A stretch of DNA of 64,000 bases from MAG-120531 sp002378585 (GTDB lineage Bacteria > Bacteroidota > Bacteroidia > Flavobacteriales > Flavobacteriaceae): the NCBI GenBank assembly GCA_937890575.1, contig CALADZ010000098.1, positions 1 through 64,000 on the forward strand. The letters run 5' to 3'. Of the stretch, positions 17,047-25,586 are shown one piece after another. Within the stretch, counting starts at the first letter, position 1. Each line of letters begins with the position of its first letter. Position numbers and translations under genes: made by a program. Below the pieces are notes generated by a model. That model worked only from the letters and a program-made list of their open reading frames with translations. It made no database searches and had not been told where the DNA came from.

Positions 17047-17052
17047 AACGAA

Positions 17053-18873
17053 CTATTTTTTAAGTTTCTTCTGGGTTTCAGCTTGTTCCATCAACTCCCT
17101 CATTTTGCGTTGAAATCCGCTTTCCTTCTTTGGTTGTTGCTTATTGAACTCGATTTGGGCATGTATTTTCTGTTCATCTAAAATGAAATGCTTGATGACC
17201 AACATGATTAAAATAGTAATCAAGTTAGACACAAAGTAATACAAACTCAATCCACTCGCATAAGAGTTAAAGAAAAACAACATCATTACCGGAGATAGAT
17301 AAATGATGAATTTCATATTCGGCATGCCAGGTTGAGTCGGCATGTTTTGCCCAGTGGTCATCATCATATAAAAGAAAATGGCAATGGAAGCTAGAATGGG
17401 GAACAAGCTTACGTGATCTCCATAAAATGGAATATGGAAAGGTAATTGCGCGATGGTGTCGTACGAGGAAAGATCATCCGCCCACAAAAAAGACTTTTGT
17501 CTCAATACAAATGATGTGGGGAAAAACATAAATAACGCATAGAAAATGGGGAGTTGAAGCAGTGCAGGAACACACCCACTTGTCGGGCTTACTCCCGCTT
17601 TTGAATAGAGCTTCATCGTTTCTTGTTGGCGTTTCATCGCATTGTCTTTATGCTGCTCGTTGATGGCTGTTATTTCAGGCTTAATCACCTTCATTTTAGC
17701 TTGAGAAACATAGGACTTGTACGTGACTGGTGACATGGCCAAACGAACCAATACAGTCATCACGATAATGGCAATCCCGTGAGGAAAATAATCGCTCAAG
17801 AAGGTGTACATCGGGGTAAATACATATCGATTTAACCAACCAAAAATACCCCAACCAAAAGGTATAGAGGACTCTAAATCCAAGGCTTTATATTGAGCCA
17901 AAACAGCTACATCAGTAGGCCCGTAAAACCAAAACATACGGGTATTAAGCGACCCTGATTGAAAATTCAACGGTACTTTCAGGGTGTTGGTTTTGGTAAA
18001 TGCCACCGATTTGTCTTCTTCCTTCACCAGATTGACACTGCTCGTTGAGGCCTTTTCTACAGGAACCTCAAAGGCCAAAATGCTGCTAAAAAAGTGTTGG
18101 CGATAGGAAGCCCAATGCAGCTGATCAACTTGCTCTTCATCATCACTACTATCGGATAATTTACTGATTTTATCCCCCTGGTGGCGATAAGTCAGTCGGG
18201 TATACCTGTTTTCATACACCACGCTTTTTGAGTGGCGAATACCTTGTTGAATCCAAGACAACTCCGCCGGTATTGACGTGTTAACTACTTGATCGACACC
18301 ACTTGTTTCTACCCGAAAATCAATCAGGTAATCATTGGGTTTCACTTGATAGTGGTAGGTGATTGATGCACCTTCCCCCAGTGTAGCCGTCATTTTCAAG
18401 TGTTGGTTTCCCTCGGCATCTTGACTGATTTCTGGAAGAAAGTACAGGGATGCGGTCTGGATAACCGAATTGTTTTTGGCCGTAAGTCCAATAGAAAATT
18501 GGGCGTTTTGATCCTTAACCAAATAAACAGGTATGGAATCATAGGTTTTAAACGCTTTAATTTGAGCCAGAGTGACCATTCCACCCATTGGACTCACTTC
18601 TAAATGAAGCAATTCATTGTCTAAAACAACCGGGGTTTTGGGCAATGAATCAATAGCTGGAACCCCTAAATCATCGGCAACTGCAGGTGCGATTAAAGGT
18701 AATTGCGGGGTATTTGAAGCGGCTTCATCGGCCTCTTGTTGCAAAGCAGCTTCGACTTTCTGTGCGGCCAATTCTTCCGGAGTAGGCTGATTGATATAGA
18801 ACATATAAATCAGTATTCCGAAAATAAGTACGAATCCGATGATTGAATTGAGGTCTAATTTTTTTTCTTCCAT
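17053..18873 (-). CDS. yidC: Membrane protein insertase YidC
   Basis: 606 aa, the long Gram-negative form. The first transmembrane segment is at about residues 10-27. A large periplasmic beta domain follows to about residue 340, then a five-helix insertase core with the conserved groove arginine in VMTVLVRLAMSPVTY. SGCVPALLQLPIFYALFMF is the signature of the core. The basic C-terminal tail ends ETQKKLKK and may contact ribosomes. It lies 21 nt downstream of pyrG and 6 nt upstream of mnmA. Confidence 0.97.
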   Translation of the reverse strand: MEEKKLDLNSIIGFVLIFGILIYMFYINQPTPEELAAQKVEAALQQEADEAASNTPQLPLIAPAVADDLGVPAIDSLPKTPVVLDNELLHLEVSPMGGMVTLAQIKAFKTYDSIPVYLVKDQNAQFSIGLTAKNNSVIQTASLYFLPEISQDAEGNQHLKMTATLGEGASITYHYQVKPNDYLIDFRVETSGVDQVVNTSIPAELSWIQQGIRHSKSVVYENRYTRLTYRHQGDKISKLSDSSDDEEQVDQLHWASYRQHFFSSILAFEVPVEKASTSSVNLVKEEDKSVAFTKTNTLKVPLNFQSGSLNTRMFWFYGPTDVAVLAQYKALDLESSIPFGWGIFGWLNRYVFTPMYTFLSDYFPHGIAIIVMTVLVRLAMSPVTYKSYVSQAKMKVIKPEITAINEQHKDNAMKRQQETMKLYSKAGVSPTSGCVPALLQLPIFYALFMFFPTSFVLRQKSFLWADDLSSYDTIAQLPFHIPFYGDHVSLFPILASIAIFFYMMMTTGQNMPTQPGMPNMKFIIYLSPVMMLFFFNSYASGLSLYYFVSNLITILIMLVIKHFILDEQKIHAQIEFNKQQPKKESGFQRKMRELMEQAETQKKLKK

Positions 18874-18894
18874 AATGATGGTCAGGATAGGATC

Positions 18895-20514
18895 CTATTT
18901 ACTTTGTTTTTTGTGTACCAACGCTGCTTGTACAAATGCCACAAAAAGTGGGTGTGGATTAGCTACAGTACTCTTGTACTCCGGGTGGTATTGAACCCCA
19001 ATAAACCAAGGGTGCTCGGGAACTTCCACTACCTCTACCAAATTGTTTTCTGTATTGGTTCCTGAAGCAATCATTCCATGTGATTGAATATCCGCTAAAT
19101 ACTTGTTGTTGAACTCGAAACGATGTCTATGGCGTTCAGTAATCTGAGAGACACCGTAAATTTTATGGGCCAATGACCCAGGCTTCAAATCACAGGACCA
19201 AGCTCCTAAGCGCATAGTCCCTCCCTTTTGGGTGACTTTTTTCTGTCCCTCCATCAAGTGAATGACTGGATCTGGCGTTTTGGGATCCATCTCTAAAGAA
19301 TTGGCCTGAGTAAGGCCCAGTACATTTCGGGCGTATTCTATGACAGCCATCTGCATGCCCAAACAAATTCCTAAGAATGGAATTTTTTGTTCTCTAGCGT
19401 ACTGTACTGCCTTTATTTTACCCTCAATCCCTCGCTCCCCAAATCCAGGAGCTACCAAAATACCGTGAAGGCCCTCGAGTTGCTCAGGCACATTATCCAC
19501 GGTCAAGTGTTCCGAATGAATTGAAATCACCTTGACTTTTACTTCATTTTGTGCTCCAGCATGAATAAATGACTCCAAAATTGATTTATACGAATCTTGA
19601 AGTTCCACGTATTTGCCAATGAGACCGATGCGGATCTCATCTTTAGGGTTTTTGTGTTTTTTCAAGAAGGCTGACCACTGAGTTAAATCTGGTGCCCCTT
19701 TGTCTTCCAAATGAAGTTTTTGCATGACGACCTGATCCAAACCTTCTTTTTGCATCATCAAAGGCACATCATAAATAGTCGATGCATCAATGGATTGAAT
19801 GACCGCTTGTTTGCGCACGTTGCAAAACAAAGCCAATTTACCCCTGATTTCATCAGATATTTCATGTTCGGTGCGGCATACCAAAACATCGGCTTTAATA
19901 CCGCTTTCCATCAATGTTTTCACTGAGTGTTGGGTAGGCTTCGTTTTTAGCTCGCCGGCAGCTGACAAATACGGGATTAACGTCAAGTGGATGACCATGG
20001 CGTTGTCATCACCTAATTCCCACAACAATTGGCGTACAGATTCGATATAAGGCAATGACTCGATATCACCCACTGTACCTCCTATTTCTGTGATCACTAC
20101 ATCAAAATCACCGCTTTGGCCCAACAACTGAATGCGGTGCTTTATTTCGTTGGTGATGTGGGGAATTACCTGGACTGTTTTGCCTAAAAAAGCCCCTTTA
20201 CGCTCCTTTTCAATCACGGATTGATAGATGCGGCCTGTGGTTACATTATTGGCTTGAGAGGTGGGGACGTTCAAAAATCTCTCGTAGTGTCCCAGGTCAA
20301 GGTCCGTTTCTGCTCCGTCATCCGTCACATAACATTCACCGTGCTCATAGGGATTCAGGGTACCTGGATCGACATTGATATAGGGGTCGAGTTTTTGTAT
20401 AGTCGTTCTGTAGCCTCTTGCTTGCAATAATTTAGCAAGTGAGGCTGCAATAATTCCTTTTCCCAATGAGGAGGTAACTCCTCCGGTGACAAAGATGTAT
20501 TTTGTTTGTGGCAT
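18895..20514 (-). CDS. pyrG: CTP synthase
   Basis: A 539-aa glutamine-dependent enzyme that aminates UTP to CTP. The N-terminal synthetase domain starts KYIFVTGGVTSSLGKGIIAA with the P-loop. The C-terminal class I glutaminase has LGICLGMQMAV with the nucleophile Cys and QYHPEYKS with the catalytic His/Glu. Full length. A -7 element lies 29 nt before the ATG. First gene of the pyrG-yidC-mnmA operon; this order is, from memory, common in Bacteroidota. Confidence 0.98.
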   Translation of the reverse strand: MPQTKYIFVTGGVTSSLGKGIIAASLAKLLQARGYRTTIQKLDPYINVDPGTLNPYEHGECYVTDDGAETDLDLGHYERFLNVPTSQANNVTTGRIYQSVIEKERKGAFLGKTVQVIPHITNEIKHRIQLLGQSGDFDVVITEIGGTVGDIESLPYIESVRQLLWELGDDNAMVIHLTLIPYLSAAGELKTKPTQHSVKTLMESGIKADVLVCRTEHEISDEIRGKLALFCNVRKQAVIQSIDASTIYDVPLMMQKEGLDQVVMQKLHLEDKGAPDLTQWSAFLKKHKNPKDEIRIGLIGKYVELQDSYKSILESFIHAGAQNEVKVKVISIHSEHLTVDNVPEQLEGLHGILVAPGFGERGIEGKIKAVQYAREQKIPFLGICLGMQMAVIEYARNVLGLTQANSLEMDPKTPDPVIHLMEGQKKVTQKGGTMRLGAWSCDLKPGSLAHKIYGVSQITERHRHRFEFNNKYLADIQSHGMIASGTNTENNLVEVVEVPEHPWFIGVQYHPEYKSTVANPHPLFVAFVQAALVHKKQSK

Positions 20515-20543
20515 GAAGCGTGAAGCAATAGGATCAACGCGAG

Positions 20544-20551
20544 CAAAAATA
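20544..20551 (-). promoter_or_regulatory. Bacteroidota -7 element of the pyrG-yidC-mnmA operon
   Basis: Minus strand TATTTTTG, exact, 29 nt before the pyrG ATG. Confidence 0.55.
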
Positions 20552-20609
20552 CGAATTAAACCTTGATTAACCCTGAATTAATTTGTATTTTCAAGCTAAT
20601 TTAGCCCCT

Positions 20610-21482
20610 ATGAAAAGAAGAAATTTCCTTCAATCAACCGCACTGTCAGCTCTAGGTGCCACGTCATTAATCTCCACAAAATCATGGGCTTCTTCCCCTG
20701 AAATAAATCAAAGAGAACCCTTAAAAAATCGAATCCACCACTCTGTTTGTCAGTGGTGTTTTGGGGATTTGCCCTGGGAAGAATTGTTGACTTCATTGGT
20801 TGAAATGGGTGTTGGTGCCATCGATTTAGTCGGTCCAGAACACTGGCCTCTCTTGAAAAAATACAACATACATTGCTCTATGTGTAACGGAGCTGAGATA
20901 AGTCTCACCAAGGGATGGAATAATCCTACCTACCACAAGCAGCTGATTGAAAATTACACCAAAATGATCCCACTGGTCGCTGAGGCCGGGTATACAAATT
21001 TAATTTGCTTCAGCGGAAACAGAGATGGTATGTCGGACACAGAGGGATTGGCCCATTGTGTTACTGGACTAAAAAAAATCCTTCCGCTTGCCGAAAAACA
21101 CGGTGTAGTACTTCAGATGGAACTATTTAACCAACAAGATCACCCTGATTATATGTGCGATCATTCAGATTGGGGCATTGATCTTTGTGTGGCCTTAGGA
21201 TCTGAGCATTTTAAACTCCTCTTTGACATTTATCACATGCAAATTCAAGAAGGTGACATCATCAGAAGAATCAGGGAAAATCACCGCTATTTTGGGCATT
21301 ATCACACAGCGGGAGTACCTGGTAGGCACGAGATCGATGAAACCCAAGAACTGAATTATCCGGCGATTATGCATGAAATTCTCCAAACTGGATATCAAGG
21401 CTATGTCGCTCAAGAATACATCCCAAGGCGTGAGCCTAGAATGCAAGTGCTCTATGAATCGATCAAACGCTGTGACGTTTAA
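20610..21482 (+). CDS. Tat-exported TIM-barrel sugar isomerase/epimerase (hydroxypyruvate isomerase-like)
   Basis: 290 aa from the ATG at 20610; an in-frame TTG nine codons upstream is rejected because MKRRNFLQSTALSALG is a complete twin-arginine signal start. The mature part is an AP-endonuclease-2-like xylose-isomerase barrel, with metal and substrate residues in LQMELFN, LLFDIYHMQIQEGD, FGHYHTAGVPGRHE and YVAQEYIP. The closest named relatives are hydroxypyruvate isomerases. Tat export suggests it folds with a bound metal before transport; tatC is at 33057. The substrate is unknown. The stop shares TTAA with the convergent binding-protein gene. Confidence 0.85.
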   Translation: MKRRNFLQSTALSALGATSLISTKSWASSPEINQREPLKNRIHHSVCQWCFGDLPWEELLTSLVEMGVGAIDLVGPEHWPLLKKYNIHCSMCNGAEISLTKGWNNPTYHKQLIENYTKMIPLVAEAGYTNLICFSGNRDGMSDTEGLAHCVTGLKKILPLAEKHGVVLQMELFNQQDHPDYMCDHSDWGIDLCVALGSEHFKLLFDIYHMQIQEGDIIRRIRENHRYFGHYHTAGVPGRHEIDETQELNYPAIMHEILQTGYQGYVAQEYIPRREPRMQVLYESIKRCDV

Positions 21483-22627
21483 CGGCCAATCACTTCCCAC
21501 TCCATATCTTTGAGTGCGATCAGCACAAACCCTTGGTTGACTTGGTGTCCTCTGGAATCTTGAACCATATTAAATGGATGCGTTACACCCGCCCATTCGA
21601 AGAATTTTCGACCTTCCGGGGAGGTGATCGATAAACCGCTGAGCTGCAAAACAGCAAACATGACTGAATCATAGCCCCGCACGGCAATTTTATCCGGATA
21701 TTTTGCCCATTCAGCAAAATATTGACTCCCCCAGGAGACAAAAGTCAATGGCTCTTGAACTGCAGAAGTCGTATAATTTAAATCAGATAATTGTTTGAAG
21801 TCGATGACATCATTGTCAAATGCATTAGTAAACAGGGGACTCCACAGCCTAATATGTCCAGAAAATCTGAGTTGAGAACTAAGAATTGAGGCAACTGATG
21901 AGGCCGTTTTTAGATTAGCGGATTCTACAAATACCCAATTGCTGTTTACGGTATCCATTTTTTGAGTCAACACTTCAAGCAAGCGATTGCTATTGACTGT
22001 AGCATCTACTTTTTGTGCATTGGGAAATCGCTGCGCAATGCTCTGCGCTTGATTTAATTCCTCACTATCGTGAATGATGGTTACTCTCTGACCCTTCCAT
22101 TCTCTTTTAGCGTAATCCAATAATTGTTTGCGCAAGGTCTCGTTTTTTGAGACCCCTTGAATCATAAGACTATTTACCTGTTGCGCATCTGGTATGCTCG
22201 GCAAAAAAATTGGGATCTTGCGCTGGACAGACCAGTTGGATAAAGCTGGAAGAACGCGATCTGACAATGGCCCTATCAAAAAGTCGATGTTATGTTCGGC
22301 GTACAATGCCTCCAATTCAGATTGAGCCAAAGATCCGTTGAGCTGAGTGTCCACTGGGTAAGGATTAACCTTAACTCCCAGAGAGTCCAATCGCCTAATC
22401 GCCAAAAGCGCTCCGCTGTAAAAGGAAAGACTGGATTTGGTGTCATTTCTAGCTTCTAAAATCTTTTGTCCCAAAGCTGGATCGATAAAATCCATTTTAT
22501 CAGTCCTAAACGGCAAAGCAAAGGCGATTCCCCAAGAGCCTTTAATTTGGGGTGCCGGTACGCTCTGTCCCTGAAGGGTGAACATACTCACTAACGCTAA
22601 GACGCAAAATAACTGTTTTAATTTCAT
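21479..22627 (-). CDS. PBP1-type periplasmic ligand-binding protein
   Basis: 382 aa with a signal peptide (residues 1 to about 20, LFCVLALVSMFTLQGQS). The rest resembles the two-lobed type 1 periplasmic binding fold used by Leu/Ile/Val receptors, for example DFLIGPLSDRVLPALSNWS and TIIHDSEELNQAQSIA. No permease or ATPase genes are near it, so a classical ABC importer role is unlikely. In flavobacteria, as I recall, guaA is followed by a longer protein with LysM repeats before this fold. Here no LysM segment exists between the signal peptide and the binding domain. Probable envelope protein of unknown ligand, probably cotranscribed with guaA (4 nt apart). Confidence 0.75.
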   Translation of the reverse strand: MKLKQLFCVLALVSMFTLQGQSVPAPQIKGSWGIAFALPFRTDKMDFIDPALGQKILEARNDTKSSLSFYSGALLAIRRLDSLGVKVNPYPVDTQLNGSLAQSELEALYAEHNIDFLIGPLSDRVLPALSNWSVQRKIPIFLPSIPDAQQVNSLMIQGVSKNETLRKQLLDYAKREWKGQRVTIIHDSEELNQAQSIAQRFPNAQKVDATVNSNRLLEVLTQKMDTVNSNWVFVESANLKTASSVASILSSQLRFSGHIRLWSPLFTNAFDNDVIDFKQLSDLNYTTSAVQEPLTFVSWGSQYFAEWAKYPDKIAVRGYDSVMFAVLQLSGLSITSPEGRKFFEWAGVTHPFNMVQDSRGHQVNQGFVLIALKDMEWEVIGR

Positions 22628-22631
22628 CCGT

Positions 22632-24164
22632 TTATTCCCATTCTATAGTTGCCGGTGGTTTTGAACTGATGTCGTAGACCACGCGATTGACTCCCTTGAC
22701 TTTGTTGATGATGTCGTTGGATGTTTTTTGTAAAAAGGCATAAGGCAAATCCACCCAGTCAGCAGTCATTCCATCGGTGCTTTCCACGGCCCGCAAAGCA
22801 ACACACTGCTCATAAGTTCGCTCATCCCCCATCACACCCACACTTTGAACAGGCAATAAAATTGCCCCAGCTTGCCACACCTGATCATATAGGTTCCAAG
22901 ACCTTAAACCATCGATAAAAATGGCATCAACTTCCTGTAAAATACGCACTTTTTCAGGAGTTACCTCACCGAGCACCCTGATAGCTAATCCTGGTCCTGG
23001 GAACGGGTGTCTTCCTAACAACACAGAACTAATACCTAAGCTAGCGCCTACCCTTCTCACCTCATCTTTAAACAACAAACGCAAGGGTTCCACTACCTTC
23101 AACTTCATGTAATCGGGCAAACCACCTACATTGTGGTGACTTTTAATCGTTGCTGAAGGACCACCAGTAGCTGAAAGTGATTCAATGACATCTGGGTAGA
23201 TAGTGCCCTGAGCTAGCCATTTAGCATCGACTACTTGATGCGACTCATCGTCAAAAACATCGACAAAAACTTTTCCAATCGCTTTACGCTTGGCTTCTGG
23301 GTCCGTAAGACCACTAAGCGCCTGTAAAAAACGATCTGAGGCATCCACACCTTTAACATTGAGTCCCATGTGCTTGTATTGATCCAGCACTTGGTCAAAT
23401 TCATTTTTGCGCAACAAGCCATTGTTGACAAAAATGCAGTGTAGTTGGGTTCCGATAGCTTGGTGCAATAACACAGCAGCCACTGTAGAATCAACTCCAC
23501 CAGACAATCCCAAAATCACGCGATCTTGACCAATTTGATTTTTTAAACTGGTAATGGTCTCGTGAACAAAAGAGTCCGGCGTCCAATCTTGAGCTACACC
23601 CGCAATATCCACTAAAAAGTTGGCGAGCATTTGTTTTCCATCCTTAGAGTGATATACTTCAGGATGAAATTGTATAGCGTACGTGGTTTCTCCCTCGATT
23701 TTATAGGCCGCATTGGTTACATCGTGTGTGCTCCCAATCAATACACCCCCCGCGGGAAGCGTTTTAATCGTGTCTGAATGACTCATCCAAACTTGGCTCT
23801 GAGGACTCACTCCAGCAAAGAATGGTTCGTCGGCTGCCATAAAATCAAGATGCGCTCTTCCGTATTCTCGAGTATTGGAAGGTGCTACTTCACCTCCTGA
23901 AAAGTGTGCTAGGTATTGGGCCCCATAACAAACAGCAAGCAATGGCTTTTTTCCTCTAATTCCTGTTAGATCTGGATGTGGAGCATCATCTCCCCTAACC
24001 GAATGCGGAGAGCCTGATAGGATAACCGCTTTGTATGGGGACAAATCTTGTGGAAGCAGGTTGTAGGGTTTGATCTCACAAAAAATATTGAGTTCACGGA
24101 CCCTTCTGGCAATCAATTGAGTGTATTGAGAACCGAAATCAAGGATAAGTACATTGTTTTGCAT
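22632..24164 (-). CDS. guaA: GMP synthase (glutamine-hydrolysing)
   Basis: 510 aa. The glutaminase domain (about 1-190) has LAVCYGAQYLAH with the nucleophile Cys and FHPEVYHSKDG with the His/Glu. The ATP pyrophosphatase domain has LGLSGGVDSTVAAVLL, and a C-terminal dimerisation domain ends SKPPATIEWE, the family's invariant end. It aminates XMP to GMP. The ATG at 24164 is preferred over a TTG two codons upstream because MQNNVLILDFGSQYTQ is the normal start and the TTG is part of the promoter element. Confidence 0.98.
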   Translation of the reverse strand: MQNNVLILDFGSQYTQLIARRVRELNIFCEIKPYNLLPQDLSPYKAVILSGSPHSVRGDDAPHPDLTGIRGKKPLLAVCYGAQYLAHFSGGEVAPSNTREYGRAHLDFMAADEPFFAGVSPQSQVWMSHSDTIKTLPAGGVLIGSTHDVTNAAYKIEGETTYAIQFHPEVYHSKDGKQMLANFLVDIAGVAQDWTPDSFVHETITSLKNQIGQDRVILGLSGGVDSTVAAVLLHQAIGTQLHCIFVNNGLLRKNEFDQVLDQYKHMGLNVKGVDASDRFLQALSGLTDPEAKRKAIGKVFVDVFDDESHQVVDAKWLAQGTIYPDVIESLSATGGPSATIKSHHNVGGLPDYMKLKVVEPLRLLFKDEVRRVGASLGISSVLLGRHPFPGPGLAIRVLGEVTPEKVRILQEVDAIFIDGLRSWNLYDQVWQAGAILLPVQSVGVMGDERTYEQCVALRAVESTDGMTADWVDLPYAFLQKTSNDIINKVKGVNRVVYDISSKPPATIEWE

Positions 24165-24167
24165 GAG

Positions 24168-24175
24168 CAAAAATA
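24168..24175 (-). promoter_or_regulatory. Bacteroidota -7 element abutting guaA
   Basis: Minus strand TATTTTTG, exact, ends 3 nt before the guaA ATG, so the mRNA would be essentially leaderless. Confidence 0.5.
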
Positions 24176-24210
24176 AACATTTGAGCCTGGAAACAAATGT
24201 CAGGCATTAA

Positions 24211-25584
24211 TTATTCTAGGGTGTCGAGAATGGATTCGATATCCTCAATCGTGGTATCAATGCTGATAAAGCAAAAACGAGCCACCGTTTTCCACGCCCC
24301 GTCGACCAAATCTTTAGTAGGCGCCACCAGCGCAAAGCCACGAGCTAACTGCTCGTAGGTCCACTGAGAATACTGTTGATCACTCCAACCGATACGTTCG
24401 AAAAGAACAACGGACAAGCTCGATGGTCTAGTTACTCTCAGGTAGGGGCGTTTTTCAATGGCTGATACAGCCATTCCTGCTAAAGCAATACCTTGTTCAA
24501 TGGCCTGACTATATCGATCCGTACCATGCATAGCCAAAGAAAACCAAAGCGGAAGTCCCCTAACTCTTCGGGTTAATTGGATTTGATAATCCGCTGGATT
24601 AAAGCCCGTAAACTGAGGTTCATTGAAAATAGCCAAATAATTTCCTTCTTGGGTATGGGCCGCCTTTGCTTTTTGAGGGTCTTTGTATAAAACGGCACCG
24701 CAATCATAGGGTGCAAACAACCATTTATGAGGATCAATGGTTATGCTATCGGCCCATTCAATGCCCTCAAACAAATGGCGGACAGAGGGTGCCGCCAATG
24801 CAGCGCCACCATAGGCACCATCTACGTGCATCCACCAACTCTTTTCGGCGCATAGTTCTCCACAACCCCTTAAATCATCAATGATGCCCGCATTGGTTGT
24901 TCCAGCAGTGACCACTAAGGCAAAAATGCGGTCCTGATCTTCAGCACTTAATCGATTGACTGCCTCGATCACTTGATGGGGGGACATAGCTCCATAACAA
25001 TCTATGGACAGCACATCCGCATCGATGACTTGAGCCATCGCTTTTACCGATGCATGCGCATGATTGCTACAAACCATTAAACCTCTTTGTGACATTCTTT
25101 CTTTTGATCGTGTGCGCCAATCATGTCTGGCCGCGACCAAAGCAGAGAGATTGGCTGCGGTTCCTCCGGAGGTAAAAACGCCGAAAGCACCTTGAGGCAA
25201 TCCAGTCAAGGAAACCAACCACTGCATCGCTTCATTTTCACAATAAATCCCGCCAGCTCCCTCCATCCAATAGGCACCGTGAATACTTGATGCTGAAGTC
25301 ACCAGATCAAACATTATGGCCGCCCTTGTTGGTGCTGCAGGAACAAAGGCCAGGTTTCTAGGGTGGTCAATAGGCACTGTGTGTTTAACCAATACCTCTC
25401 GAAACAATTCAAAGGCCTTTTGACCACCAATACCCTTGGCAGAGATTGTCTGGCCAATGCGTTCACGCAATTCTTGCTCTGAAATAGGAATACCTAACTC
25501 TGGGTGTGTTTTGGTAATCCGACCAATCACATACTTCATGACGTCTAGGGTCATGTCTACTACATCTATATCAATCTTGTGCAT
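24211..25584 (-). CDS. PLP-dependent amino-acid decarboxylase (group II)
   Basis: A 457-aa fold-type I pyridoxal-phosphate enzyme. Visible landmarks are TSGGTAANLSALVAARH, the cofactor Asp in HVDGAYGGAAL, and the Schiff-base lysine in TIDPHKWLFAPYDCG. It belongs to the aromatic-L-amino-acid/tyrosine/glutamate decarboxylase superfamily; the sequence does not settle the substrate. It starts 2 nt after the bshC stop, so both lie in one transcription unit. A link with bacillithiol metabolism is possible but unproven. Confidence 0.88.
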   Translation of the reverse strand: MHKIDIDVVDMTLDVMKYVIGRITKTHPELGIPISEQELRERIGQTISAKGIGGQKAFELFREVLVKHTVPIDHPRNLAFVPAAPTRAAIMFDLVTSASSIHGAYWMEGAGGIYCENEAMQWLVSLTGLPQGAFGVFTSGGTAANLSALVAARHDWRTRSKERMSQRGLMVCSNHAHASVKAMAQVIDADVLSIDCYGAMSPHQVIEAVNRLSAEDQDRIFALVVTAGTTNAGIIDDLRGCGELCAEKSWWMHVDGAYGGAALAAPSVRHLFEGIEWADSITIDPHKWLFAPYDCGAVLYKDPQKAKAAHTQEGNYLAIFNEPQFTGFNPADYQIQLTRRVRGLPLWFSLAMHGTDRYSQAIEQGIALAGMAVSAIEKRPYLRVTRPSSLSVVLFERIGWSDQQYSQWTYEQLARGFALVAPTKDLVDGAWKTVARFCFISIDTTIEDIESILDTLE

Positions 25585-25586
25585 GC

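Noticed and set aside
21479..22627. ABC importer for amino acids.
   Set aside because: No permease or ATPase genes are adjacent; the neighbour is guaA.
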